This document shows positions 1 through 11,499 of a stretch of DNA of 64,000 nucleotides, piece by piece; position 1 is the stretch's first letter; each line of letters begins with the position of its first letter. A program made the position numbers and the translations under genes. Source of the stretch: Populus alba (lineage: Eukaryota > Streptophyta > Magnoliopsida > Malpighiales > Salicaceae); contig NC_133299.1 of NCBI RefSeq assembly GCF_005239225.2, positions 11,908,967 through 11,972,966 of the forward strand, written 5' to 3'. The notes under the pieces were generated by a model. The model made no database searches, was not told where the DNA came from, and worked only from the letters and a program-made list of their open reading frames with translations.

Positions 1-1575
1 ATGCAATCTTATGCTTCGAGCTCGTTCATTAATGGTTATGTTCATGTGCTCAGCAACGCTATTTTATTGTGGTGTGCCTAAAATGGTTTTCTCCATCAAC
101 ATGTGATTAGCAACATAATACTCATCAAAGCTTCCATCAATATACTCACATGTATTGTTTGACCTTTCAATCTATATCATAAACCTCCATTTTATAAACA
201 TATGAAATACATCAAGTTCATTTTTTAGATAAAACTCATACCTTCCTGCAAGAATCATTAATAAAGTTCACACGGTACCTTAAAACTCCAAGGGATGGAA
301 CTTGGGAAGGACTTTATAAGTCATTACATACTAGCTCTAATTTTTAAAAAAAACTAAACCTTTTTTTATATTTTCCTAAACATCCAACCTTCACATTAAG
401 AAAATTCAACTAACTTTAATCTAGGAAGTTTTAATTTTGAAAGGAGCAACATCGTTCCTTTTTCACTCATATGACTGCATCTATAATGCCATATTTCTGC
501 TTGATTTTCAACTTCAATGGTAGCAATAATACCTTTTAGTCATGAGGTCATATACAAGGAATAAGTTTTCTTACCTTAAACCAAAACAATTGCTCCGTAA
601 GAGACCTTCCACATGCCTTACATAAAACTTATTGAATGAACACTACAATCAAACTTCCCCACACAGATCAAGTTCTTCTTCAATTCAGAACATATCTCCT
701 ATTTAGCAACTTGATTTTCACCTCTTATGCCTATAACATTTAATAATTCTCTACATCACTCTATAATCAACGACAATATAATTCTACAAGATTCTTTAGT
801 ATGGAGTAATATAGAATAATGTACTTGCTTCAAGAACTCAATCATTTACTAGACTATAAACAACAATAATCAAAGCTTTATATACCTTCTTAGTACTAAC
901 ATTTATAAAATCAACCTATTTTTTTTTTTTAGATTTATGCAATTCCTTATAAGATGACCAGATTTAACACAATTCCATTAAGCACTTTGCATCTTGGGCC
1001 TTAACGTACTTTTACTCTTAAATTTGAATTTTGATATGTCTTATTTAATCTTCTATCAAATTTGTTGCCTCTTGTCTTGAGGTTTAAGGTAGCATTAAAA
1101 GTTGAGCTTTCAATTAAATCTTTCCTTTAAACTCCTTCACTAAGAATCAAGTCTTAAATGTCATCATATTTCAACTTGGATTTTCCAATAAAATTGCTTA
1201 CATTTGTTCTTATAGCCTCCCAACTATTTAGGAGAGAAGCCAACAAAATCAATGCACATATCTCATCATCAAACTCAATTTCAACAAATAATAATTAAAT
1301 TAAGATGATGTTGAAATTTTTCAAATGTTGTGTGATGGTATTTTTAGATTGAAGAACTTCTTCATCAGATACTCCTTATTCACTGAAGGTTTTTCAAACA
1401 TGCTGGACATGAATTCCATAGCTTTATAATAGTCTTTTCTCTAAACTTAGTTTTGAATATGGTTTTCACTATTGTGTTCATCACCACGTCCTTGTTGTGG
1501 TGGTATGTTCAAAACGTGTTTTTTAATACTTTGATTTATAGGAAAAGATCGAAACACACCCTTCTAAGATTTGAT
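1..1575 (-). pseudogene. Ty1/copia retrotransposon gag-pol remnant, cut by the window edge
   Basis: Read on the minus strand, this is a decayed copia polyprotein. From about 1440 down to 930 it resembles copia gag: a UBN2-like stretch containing EFDDEICALILLASLLNSWE, then KSKLKYDD, interrupted by stops and indels. From about 700 to 1 it passes through the end of the protease region (VGKFDC), the GAG-pre-integrase domain (EIWHYR..HMSEKG) and the start of the integrase core, reaching the region around EYIDGSFDEYC. The rest of integrase, reverse transcriptase and RNase H would lie left of position 1. Frames are broken throughout, so no protein can be made. Assignment to copia rests on domain order (integrase before RT) and sequence style. 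Confidence 0.8.
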
Positions 1576-1870
1576 ATTGGTTGTTAGAACCTACCAATGA
1601 TGCCCTAAATTAAGAACATAGAATTTAACATGGTTCATAATTATCCTATATCCATAAAGCTACTAATTTTATTTATTAAAGAGAAAACAAAAGGTTACAC
1701 CAAGAGGATACTCTCTCAACTTAGTTCACAAACCCTCTATAACTTTTTCCTTACTTATTGGTGTTTCTTGTTGTGTGATTTCTAATCTTATAATCTATTT
1801 ATAGTTGAGATGGGAGAGAACACACCATGGTTTTTTTTTTTTTCGATTGATATCATAGACAAACCCCCCC
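1576..1870 (-). repeat. 5' LTR of the minus-strand copia element
   Basis: On the minus strand this stretch has LTR-promoter layout: a CTATAAATAG TATA box (plus-strand complement near 1794-1804), a downstream AATAAA-type signal (near 1670-1680), and an end at TTCTAACA. It is followed by a degraded primer-binding site resembling the tRNA-Met type, with CAATATCAAATC standing for GGTATCAGAGCC. The outer limit near 1870 is uncertain, because the second LTR is outside the window. Confidence 0.6.
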
Positions 1871-1916
1871 CCAATCTATTTCTTGAAAACCATATATTTC
1901 CCTTCGACTTAGATTT

Positions 1917-2251
1917 TGTTATAGGTTGCAATGTAAGCATGGAAGTTAAAAGAGAAGCAAGAATTACAGACTAAGGCAACAACAAGTTTTACAGGTTTTG
2001 CATGTGAAAAATTTAAAGCACACATGATTCATTAGTTGGCTAGCTAGTTAGTTAATTGTTATAGTTAGTTAGTAGTTAAATAATAGCTAGTGAGTTAGTA
2101 ATGAAAGGCCAAGAACTTGTATAAGTTATTCTTGTATAATTACCTCGTGATTCAAATAATAAATGAAGAATAATATGTAATAGTTGCAAAACTCTATCTC
2201 TCCCTTTTAACCTCTTCTCAAACATTGTTTTTTTAAGGATTATCCTTAACA
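1917..2251 (+). repeat. 5' LTR of gypsy element
   Basis: It begins TGTTATAGG and ends CCTTAACA. It contains a short GTTA-rich tandem stretch (about 2035-2100), AATAATAAATG near 2155 as a possible polyadenylation region, and a CT-rich end. It differs from the 3' LTR by an extra short block near its start and many substitutions, so the insertion is old. Confidence 0.85.
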
Positions 2252-2252
2252 A

Positions 2253-2266
2253 TTGGTATCAGAGCC
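2253..2266 (+). other. Primer-binding site (tRNA-Met type)
   Basis: TTGGTATCAGAGCC directly follows the 5' LTR. This is the standard plant LTR-retrotransposon primer-binding site, complementary to the 3' end of initiator tRNA-Met. Confidence 0.9.
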
Positions 2267-2856
2267 ACTTTCCAAGGGTGAAGGAAGGTTGTTAAACAAT
2301 AGTAGGTCATTATGGAAAGCAATAAAATCAATGCTCTGAAATAACATGGTTGGAAGTTGGATAAGTAGATTTAATATTTGTAAGAACTACTAAAGGAGCA
2401 TAATAAAAAATTTTGATAAAGTCAATTTACAATTAGAGGCAATCTTGGTTATTCTTTAAACAGATTCAGGAAATCAAGAAGCTAAAAAAACTAACATAGG
2501 TCCTAGAGGATTAATTTGAAGTCAGAGGATGAATCAATAAAGTGATGATCTTGTGAATTAATAAAAGATATGGTGTTGGTATTTAAGAAACATCATGGAT
2601 TTGGCACAATATAGAAATGCCAAGAATCGACCTGTTAATTTTTCTCAGAGAGAATCAAATAAGTTAGATATATAAATGTAAGAAGTTCTCTAAGCCAAAC
2701 TATATACTAGTACAACAATGGGTTGAGTTAACATCATTATACTTAGATGGCGACATAAAGATTTGATATAAAGGATTCTTGTATGGAGGTGAAATCTTAG
2801 CAAGTTGAGAGGATTTTACAAGGGCCTTATTTATAAGATTTGGTAATAGAAAGGAT

Positions 2857-3985
2857 ATGGTAGAGGAATTTAATAAGTTAGTACAAGATAAAAAAAAATG
2901 GGATGAATATGTGGAAAGATTTGAAAAACTCAAATCTTTAATGAATGACTTGAATCCTAGCTTGTTAAAATCATATTATGTTTCAAGTTTTATAAGTAGA
3001 TTAAAAGATATAAGCCCAATGCTAAAGATTCTCAAGCGTACAATACTAGTGCAAGCATTTAAGCAAGTAAAATGGTAAGAGGAGTCCAACAATGCCTTAA
3101 CCAATACGAGCAAATTCTTGTTAAAGATAAATTCAGCTTATAGCTATGGAAAGACAATGATTACTTAGTTTTATAATCCTTTTTCTTTAATCAAAGAATG
3201 AAGTAATGTAAAATTCAAAACCACTAGAAACATTGCATGAATACAGAAAAAGATCATATCAATGTTATAGGTGTTGTGAAAAGTTCACATCAGGGTACTA
3301 TTGTAATGTTAAAATTTTACATATGATAAAGGGTTTGGATAAAGAAAATAAGGAATTTATAGATGTTAAAAAAGAAGATAACATTGGAATGGTAAATGAA
3401 AGAGAAATGGTTAATAAGTATGACATGTCTTTAAATGTCTTGGCTGATCAAAGTTAAGCCAATAATAGAGTTAGAATCTTGGGTTTCTGCTAGAGAAGAA
3501 GTCTTATAATTTTGATTGATAATAGGATTACTCATAGTTTTGTTGATGACTTAATAGTGAAAAAGATTAAAGCAGTTGTGAAAATTACTATTATCTTTGC
3601 AATAATTTTGGCTAATAAAAGTATAATGAGGTGTGATATTCACAGTCCAATGTTTATTTGGTTCATGAAAGGTTATGAATTCAAACTTGACTTGAGAATT
3701 AGAATCTTAGGTTATTGTTATGAGCATGATCAATTTATAATTAAAACTAATTTTGAGATCTTGAAGCATTTGTTAAAACAACAAATTCAAACTCCAATTC
3801 AAATGAGGAGATTTACCAAATTGTTAGGGCTTCAATATCAAATTATACATAGGAAAGGAAATGAAAATGTTATAATTGATGCATTATCAAGAAGAGTACA
3901 TGGAGAATTCAACACCATCACAATAGTGGTTCTAGTTTGGCTTAAGGAAATCAAAGAAATTTATGAGATGATCCTTTTATAATAA
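2857..3985 (+). pseudogene. gypsy gag, zinc knuckle, protease start and RNase H tail, RT lost
   Basis: Residues from 2857 (EEFNKLVQ..WDEYVERFEKLKSLM) match Ty3/gypsy gag. A zinc-knuckle start (CYRC) lies near 3260-3275. A protease-like segment (IDNRITHSFVDD, compare the usual DSGSTHNF) starts at about 3515 and reaches SPMFIWFMKGYEF..RILG near 3710. The reading then jumps, in the same frame, into the RNase H/connection region (EILKHLLKQQIQTPIQMRRF, HRKGNENVIIDALSRR). The whole reverse transcriptase and the first part of RNase H are absent. Stop codons separate the pieces. Confidence 0.85.
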
Positions 3986-4079
3986 CACCATCATTTAGAA
4001 GATAATTAATTCAGCAAGTTGGCCAAACTACAAATTTGTATAAGGGATTTTAAGGTCCAAGAATATAGTAGTGATTGAT

Positions 4080-5345
4080 TCTAAAAGGGATTTGAGGGAG
4101 AAATTAGTGAAAGAAGCTCGTGATTCTTTCATTAGAGGGCATGCCAGCGTATAAAATTCCCATAAAAGGTTAAAGACTATTTCTATTGGCCTATTGAAAA
4201 ATATGGTGGAAAGAATAGTTACAAAGTGTGATTTGTAAACAAGCTAAATTGGAAATGATAGCTTATTTAGGGTTATTACAACATCTTTCAATTCCAAGAG
4301 AGGTATGAAGAGACATTACTATGATATTTATAAAAGGTTTACCTAAATTAGAGGACAAAGACATTATACTGGTGGTTGTTTATTGGTTCATAAAGTATGG
4401 ACACTTTATTGTCATGTCATATCCATTTACAACTCAAAATATGGTCAAAATGTTCATTTATTACCTTTATAGGTTCCATAGCTTACTAGCTAGCATTGTA
4501 ACTAATAGTGATAGAGTTTTTACAAGTCTTTTTTAGAAAAGGAATTATTCAACAAGATAGGGGTTAAGTTGTTCATAAGTTTTGCTTACCATCTATAAAC
4601 AAATGGGCATATTGAAAGAGTGAATAAATGATTAAAGACATATCTCATATACATGGTGATGCATAATCCTTGAAAGTGGCATCAATAGTTGTCTCTAGAA
4701 CAGTGGTGGTGTAACTCTAGCTTCCATTCATCTAGAAAAGTTTCTCATTTTCAAACATTGTATGGATACCCACCTTCACAAAAAGAATGGTCTGGTCATG
4801 ATACTTTTATAATACTTGTACTATAGGAAGTGATTTAAAGAAAAAACAATGTGGGTCAATTCTTAGAGATGCAATTAGAGAAGGCTAAGCATAGAATGAA
4901 GAACATGTAGATAAATAATGATTTGAAAAAGACTTTGTAATGGGTGATTATGTGTACTTAAAGTTATAGCTTTATCGATAAATAAGTATGGTCATAAAGA
5001 GTAATTTCAAACTCATTCCACAATTTTATAGCTTTTATTTGATCACTAAAAGAATTGATGCAATAACACATACACTTTAAATAACAGAAGAAGCATCAAT
5101 TCATCTTGTCTTCTATATTTCATTATTGAAAAAAAAAAAAAACTAATTACCAATGTAGTGGTAACAATTGTTTTACCCTAATTAGATGAAAAAGGAAAGG
5201 TGAAAGTCAGACCATATTGGATAGAAAACTTAGAAAAAAAAAAAAAAGGGGTAATTATCATAGAATTAATAAAGTGGTTTTATCTGTTTAATGAATACAC
5301 AACCTGGAAAGATTTGGAGCTTAATAAGAAATTTTCAAAGTTCGG
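4080..5345 (+). pseudogene. gypsy integrase and chromodomain remnant
   Basis: An H2C2-like stretch (EARDSFIRGHA, then TKCDL) precedes the integrase core (FIKGLPKLEDKDIILVVV, FTTQNMVKMFIYYLYRFHSL, then THGHIERV-type and TLYGYPPSQ stretches). The 3' part (about 5150-5345) resembles the chromodomain end of gypsy polyproteins (YTTWKDLEL). Frameshifts and stops make it non-functional. Domain order after RNase H fixes the superfamily as Ty3/gypsy. Confidence 0.8.
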
Positions 5346-5393
5346 TGTCGATTGTTGAGGACAAGAATTTATAAAGGAGGAAATATTATTACA

Positions 5394-5747
5394 TGTTGCA
5401 AGATAAGCTTAGAAGTTTGAAGAGAAGCAAGAATAATAGACTACGACAGCAACAAGTTTTGTAGGTTTTACTTGTGGAGGAATAATAACACACATGATTC
5501 ATTAATTGGTTGGTTAGTTAGTTAGTTATTATAGTTAGTTAGATAGTTAGTAGTTAAATAATGGATAGTTAGTTAGTAATGAAAGGCCAAGAACTTGTAT
5601 AAATTCTACTTATGCACTTACCTTGTGATTTAAATAATAAATAAAGAACAATTTGCAATGATTGTAGAACTCTCTTTCCCTTTTAATTTCTTCTATTTCT
5701 CCCTCATTTTCTTCCAAAACATTATTTATTAAGGATTATTATTAACA
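5394..5747 (+). repeat. 3' LTR of gypsy element
   Basis: It aligns with 1917-2251, begins TGTTGCAAG and ends ATTAACA. It carries a longer GTTA/GATA tandem stretch than the 5' LTR. It is followed by the GATTT target duplication. Confidence 0.85.
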
Positions 5748-6250
5748 GATTTGTAACTGGTTCTAAGTTTGATTTGTCTTTATTCATAACACATACCAAA
5801 TATATGAAATATAAAATGTTTTAAAATAGGATTTGCATGCAAGATTCTTGCACACAAAAAGAAGACTACATGAAATATTAGGGATTGCTACCTTCTTGAA
5901 CTCTCAATCTTCATCCACCAACTCATGCAATGTGGGTTTGTTTATATCTCTCTTGAATATAGTCGGTCTAAGTTGTACTCATTCCCACTATGATCATCCC
6001 CTATGTGAATGTTGAATTGCAATAAGAAGAAAATAGTTTTGCTTTAAGGAAAAAGGTAAGTGAACAAACTCATTTGATGTTGAAGATAATACAATCAATG
6101 ATAGTTGGTGTAAGAGTCATTCTGATTGGGCTTGGTTCATCTTTAGATTTAGAGGAGATCATATATATGAAGGCTAATTATGAGCGTATGGTTGGTGGTG
6201 CTTTAATTTATATATCTTGATAAATTGTAGTAAATCTTGAACTTTAGAAT

Positions 6251-6758
6251 TGTTGAGGTGTGAATGAAAAGTTGTGTTTGTTAAAACTCTACTTGAAATA
6301 GAGTTGTATCCTTTTAAACTAGAAAGTTTTGTCTTTTTCTTTTAAAAGTAATGTTAAAATTAACTATCATAATTTCCTAGTTAATGGAGAAAATTTTTAG
6401 TCTTTCTAAAACTCTTTTTTGTATTCTTTCTATCAAAATGCTTATAGAAATTAATATACAAATGTTGGTTTATCATTTATTCTTAGTTGTGTTGCTGAGA
6501 ATAATAGATTAAGTAAGCCTGAAAAACAATATTGTAATCACATTGTTAGCACAAAAGAGCATAGGATAAATTGTTTAAAGGCTAGAGGATTGATTATTGT
6601 CTTTATTTACTTCTTCAAGTTTATTTTTTGTCAACAAATACTGTAAGTTGATTTTTTATTTACATGTTGATTAATATTCATGTTTTATGTTTTGTAGAAG
6701 TCAGATTATTAGAGTAAAAAGGACAATAATCTTAGGAACTACTTATAGTGTTTCAACA
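6251..6758 (+). repeat. 5' LTR of copia element
   Basis: It starts TGTTGAGGTGTGAAT and ends TTTCAACA. It aligns along its length with 9434-9983, with several indels and many substitutions. Confidence 0.85.
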
Positions 6759-7555
6759 ATCTTGAAACAATTTATTTGCCTATACATATGTATGATTTGA
6801 TTAATAATTTTTTATGGAAGAAATATTTGTTGTTTATCATGCATATATATTTGTTTGCTTGCTTTGTCTTATTAAAAGTAATTGAAATAACATAGAAGAA
6901 ATTATGTTTTTTGTTGTTTATTGCACGCCATGTTGCTAAATATGAATTAATATCTTTTAAGCATTTCATATATGAGTAACAATCTTGATGTGTGGCTTCT
7001 ATTAGTTTTGTGCAGTACATTTATTATTGTGCAAATGTTTGCTTTTCTTGATATATATACTATTGCATGCTTAATATATTTTGTGAAAAAAAAAAGTTTA
7101 GTGGAGTTGTGTGCAACTCACTACTATGCAAATTGCATTTATTCATTATTTGTATCAGTGTATTTATTAGTGTGCAATTCTACTTTTGGATTAATTAAGT
7201 GTATTAATTATCTGCAAAAATGCTTCATTAATTGTTGTTCAAATATATTTCAAAAATGTGATCATTATCATTAATTACTAGTTGGTTGTTATTAAGTATT
7301 GGTTAAAAATTGATGTTAAGGTTCTCAAATGTTAAAGAAACTATGTCATGTGGATAAATGTACATATTTATCTTTTTCTTGCTTGTTAAATTACATGACG
7401 TGTATTGTAATAATGGCTATCAAAAATAAAAACTTGTTTTGTTTACTACAAGCCAAGACACCACATTAAAGACTATTATTATCATAAAATAATATTACAC
7501 AAAGCAATATGATTGAGAATATTGATGTGAAGGCTATTAAGTTTGTTGTAGTTAT
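6759..7555 (+). other. Copia internal region without recognisable domains
   Basis: This lies where leader and gag would be expected. The open frames inside (for example 6972-7274) do not resemble gag, and composition is AT-rich with repeated TTATTAGTGTGCAA-like stretches (7000-7190). It may be decayed gag or inserted sequence. Confidence 0.4.
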
Positions 7556-7559
7556 GTCA

Positions 7560-8890
7560 GAAGTAAACTTGGTAGACAATCTTAAAAAGTGCTGAATTGA
7601 TATCGGAGCCATTTATCATGTATGTTTTGATAGAATAATTTTTCTAACTTACAACAATTGCTGATGTAGAATAATTATTCATGGATGACTCTTTAGTATG
7701 CAAAATCCTAGCCTACAAAAAGGTAGTGCTAAGGATGACATCTAGAAAAGAGTTGACTATGAACAATATTGTTCATACTTCTAATATTAAAAAGAATATG
7801 GTTTTCAGCTCATTGTTGAGCAAAATCAAATTTAGGTTAGTTTTTTAGTCTATCAAGTTTATCCTCGCCATGAATGGGATGGTTGTGGGCAATGTATATT
7901 TATGTGATAGGTTATTTAAGTTTAATGTTATGTTTATTTGTTGAGTAGCAAAGATGAGGCCTTAAAAACATTTAAACATTTCAAAAGTGAGGTTGAGAAT
8001 CAACTTAGCATAAAAATCAAGGTGATAAGAAGAAATTAAAGTGGGGAAATGATTCACTTTTTGATGAATTTTATTTTGAGAATGATATGATCCATTAATC
8101 ATCATGACTTTTTATTTACTATAGTATAATGGTATTGTTGAATGTAAAAACTGATCATTGAAAAGAATGATGATGTTATATTGTTAAGTTCAAAATTACC
8201 TCAAAAAATTATGGGAGTAACTATTTTATTAGCAAATTATATTATGAAAAAAATACCTCACAAAATTAGATAAAACACATGAGTTATTGAATGGTTAAAG
8301 ACCTTCCTATAAATACATAAAAGTATGAGGGTGTCTTGCCAAAGTTATGGTTCCCTCACCAAATAAGGTCAAAAATATTTGTTGCATTATATGAGATATC
8401 CAGTTGTATTTGAAGGAAATAACAATGCTAATTGAATATTCAAAACTAAGGATCCAAACTTCACAAGTGGGTTTATTTTTATTGTTGAAGGAGTTGTAGT
8501 CTCTTGAAAATCCTTTAAATAAACATGTATATGTAAATCCTTGAAGAAGTCCAAGTTTACAACTTTAGACAAAGCTAAAGAAAAAGTAGAGAGGCTTCTA
8601 ATCTTTTTTTTTTTTTTAATGATATTTCAAGTTAGCTAAAACTTGTGCTAGCAATTTGTATACATTGTGATAGTCAATCTGTAATTGGCAGGGCATAAAA
8701 TATTATATATAATGGTAAGTCCTGACACAATTGTCAAAGACAATGTTATAAAATAGTTGCTGTCAAATTAAATTATCTTTATTGATTTTGTAAAATTAAG
8801 GATAATATCTTGGATCCGCTAGTAAAATGCTTAATAAGAGAGCAAATCAATAAACCATTGAGAGGAATGAAATTAAAGCTTATATTCAAA
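7560..8890 (+). pseudogene. copia pol remnant: protease, integrase tail, RNase H
   Basis: The protease region is recognisable at about 7590-7930 (IDIGAIYHV, then SRKELTMNNIVHTSNIKKN and GNVYLCDRLFKFNVM). An integrase C-terminal part follows at 8160-8390 (VPHKIR, SYKYIKVWGCLAKVMVPSP). The reading then goes straight into copia RNase H (YPVVFEGNNNAN, TSGFIFIVEGVVVS, DNILDPLVKC) at 8395-8880. Reverse transcriptase should sit between these but is absent. Numerous stops and frameshifts are present. Family knowledge gives the domain order; the deletion is inferred from the direct junction near 8393. Confidence 0.8.
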
Positions 8891-9433
8891 TAATTGCCCC
8901 CAACCTAGTTGACTGGAGATCTTAAGATCTAGGTTTAAAAAGAAAATCGTGTCATGTGTCAATTCAGTAGTAGCACTCTTACTCATTCTTATGATGAAAA
9001 GTGCTATTTGCAGTGAAAACAAGATAAGTTAGACTTTTAATGATTTTTATAGATTGAAAATTTAATTAGGGTATTGCAAGATATTATTAATAAAAATCAC
9101 ATATGTGAGTGTGAAACGAGACCACTTTTATGAGAATTGAAAGGGTTAAATTCTCTAAAATACTATTTGAAACCAAGACGTGTTAAGAGCCAATTATATG
9201 AAAAGGAACTATGTGATCTTTATTATTTGATTTTACATAAAAAGCTGAACAATTCATGATAGTATTGTCACTGGTGAATATGATATACCAAGTGAATACG
9301 ATAGTTTTCACTAGTGAAAGTTCAATACAAAAAGCTATCTCACCCAATGTAGTGAATTTTTGTCGTTATTCTCTATTTCCGTGTCTACTTTATATTTTAT
9401 TTTGATCAAACAATTTTCATTCAAGTGAAAGAT

Positions 9434-9983
9434 TGTTAGAGTGTGAATAAAAAGTTGTTTATTAAAACTCTACTTGAAATAGAGTTATGTTATTTTAACT
9501 AGAAAGTTGTATCTTTTTTTTTTTAAAAAAAAAAGGTTAGATTAAAGTTAACTATCATAATTGTTTATAAAAAAGAGACAATTCTGACATGATTTTGATA
9601 ATAGGGAAAACTTCTAGTTTTTCTAAAAAAATTTCTTTTGCATTCCTTCTGTAAAAATTCTTATAAAAAATAACATAATTTTGGTTTGTTATTTATTTTG
9701 GTTATGCTTCCATGAATAAGAAATTGAGTAAGCCAGAAAAACAATATCGCAATCACATTACCAAAACCATAGAGTAGAGAGTAAGAAATAAATTGTTTTT
9801 AAGGTTAGAGGATTGATCCTTGCTTCAATATACTTCTTCAAGTCTATTTTCCGTTAAGAAGTATTGTAAATTAATTTTTTGTTTGCATGTTAATTAATAT
9901 ACATGTTTTTTTGTTTTATAAAAACCAAATTACTAGAGTAAAGAGAAATAATAATCTTAGTAACTATTTAAAGTGTTCCAACA
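9434..9983 (+). repeat. 3' LTR of copia element
   Basis: It starts TGTTAGAGTGTGAAT and ends GTTCCAACA. It is about 40 bp longer than the 5' LTR through insertions, including a run of T/A near 9515-9535. It is followed by the AGAAT duplication. Confidence 0.85.
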
Positions 9984-10093
9984 AGAATTGGTTTTTTCCT
10001 TTTTTTATTAAGGAAGAGGGGCATGACTGAAAACAAAGTGTTTTCTTGACTGGAATTCTTTATTGAGAGTTTTTGAGGATTAGGAAGTTAAGA

Positions 10094-10285
10094 GGTTGTT
10101 TCGCACTGTGTTTCAAAAGTGTATTTGAAAAAAATTAATTTTTTTTTTATTTAAATTATTATATTTTTTTATGTTTTTAAATCATTTTATGTGCTGATTT
10201 CAAAAATAATTTTTTAATATATATTATTAGCATATTTTCTGAGTAAAAAACAATTTAAAAATTAACCACAGTTATATTTTTAAAT
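10094..10285 (-). repeat. Diverged MITE-like repeat (family of 25669-25875)
   Basis: AT-rich stretch carrying the family's central signature in reverse (AAATCATTTTATGTGCTGAT then TCAAAAATAATTTTT). The ends are eroded. Confidence 0.5.
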
Positions 10286-11017
10286 ACACAAAAACATGAC
10301 TAATAACATTTAGTTTGAGTTAGAAATTGAGGTACAATGATTAGTATTTTAGGGCTAATTCTGATAGATAGAAGAATCTTCAGGCTATGATAGTGTTTGA
10401 AATTTTATCCTATTTTTGTGTCAGTAACTTTTTGGATGGTAGAATTTTTGTATCTGCACATTATCAAAGGAGTAGAGATGCTTCTTTTGACTGACAGATG
10501 TTTTTTCTTCTTTGATCTTTGTCAGTGCTTGTCATTTATTACCGTTCAAAGGTTTTCAAGATTTAAAAGTGGTCTGCTTCAAAATTCTTGTGCATATGAT
10601 TTGACAATGTTCCTATATATTATTTGCAAGCATTTTACTCAGGCAAAAATAAAGACATTGAAGTTATTGGAAACAGAGTGTTGCCTTTAATCTCAGTTGG
10701 GCCAATTTGTAGTGTACTGAAAACATTGCTTTAAAGCAACGAGGAGGCCTTGTCGGGGCTTGATGAATGGCGTAGGATTGAGGAGACTGCCCTCCACGAA
10801 CTCTCATAATCGATTCTTCCTGCCCTTTTGAAGTCTCAAATAGACCTTTTCGTCCTAACCATTTTGGTGTCGACAATTGCTGACAGCTTATTCCAATGGA
10901 GAATCAAGTTATGTTCTGTAACAATCACCTGTTCTTGTAATTTCTTTTGCTATTAGTTCCTAGTCATATATTACAGCTTCTCGTGTATCTGGCAACATGG
11001 TACCAAAACTTGAGATA

Positions 11018-11108
11018 CTTATCTTGGCAACATATCAGACTCTTCAAGTGATGAGATACCGATTGGTGAATTACAGTGCAATGCCTGGGGAGCAAGCATG
11101 ATTAGAAA
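11018..11108 (+). pseudogene. Exon-like coding stretch upstream of the LC8 relic
   Basis: One frame reads GNISDSSSDEIPIGELQCNA and continues to MIRK without a stop, and ends in AAAG followed by GTATCT, a good splice donor. The serine/acid-rich composition looks like a real N-terminal exon. Its position just 5' of the dynein light chain relic suggests it belonged to the same gene, whose plant relatives often have a long N-terminal extension. That link is inference. A poly-A/poly-G tract (11128-11151) lies in the presumed intron. Confidence 0.4.
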
Positions 11109-11499
11109 GGTATCTTTTTCTTCAAAAAAAAAAAAAAAGGGGGGGGGGGGAGAAATGCGACAAATATAAGATAGTATAGACTCTGCTTGCTGCTATAAGA
11201 ATCATTGCTATTAAGGAGGAAATAAATAAACTGGTAAGTTTGGAGCACGGAAGCTTTAGCATTTCTTTTTCTTTCTTTCCAATTTATGCAGAAATGGACG
11301 TAGTGGTGGAAAACCCACCTCTCTTTTAAAAAAACCTGAGAGAGGAGAGAAGATTTTCTTGATGTTCCCATACTTCAGAAGCTCTTTCTTTGTCACAACT
11401 TGGTTATCATCTCATGATATTAAAAAAACAAAAAACAAAATATTCTGAAGAGATATTATGGTTAAGTTGATGCTCAACACTTGGTGGGGAGAATCTGCA

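Larger units (their letters stand above)
1917..5747 (+). mobile_element. Ty3/gypsy LTR retrotransposon, internally deleted, with both LTRs and target duplication
   Basis: This is a complete insertion unit. The 5' LTR (1917-2251) and 3' LTR (5394-5747) are alignable over their length, and 5-bp duplications GATTT flank the element at 1912-1916 and 5748-5752. A tRNA-Met primer-binding site follows the 5' LTR and a purine-rich tract (AAAGGAGGAAA) precedes the 3' LTR. Internally, in order, are gag, zinc knuckle, protease start, the C-terminal part of RNase H, integrase and a chromodomain-like end, all with stops. At 3.8 kb it is shorter than autonomous relatives, because reverse transcriptase is missing. 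Confidence 0.9.
6251..9983 (+). mobile_element. Ty1/copia LTR retrotransposon, internally deleted, with both LTRs and target duplication
   Basis: The LTRs are 6251-6758 and 9434-9983. A perfect 5-bp target duplication AGAAT occurs at 6246-6250 and 9984-9988. A PPT-like AAGTGAAAGAT precedes the 3' LTR. I see no recognisable primer-binding site after the 5' LTR. The interior holds a protease region, the C-terminal part of integrase and RNase H, in copia order, with reverse transcriptase missing. Many stops are present. Confidence 0.9.

Noticed and set aside
6972..7274. 100-codon frame in the copia interior as a possible gag
   Set aside because: The hydrophobic, Cys/Ile/Tyr-rich sequence shows none of the gag motifs. 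It looks like random AT-rich reading.
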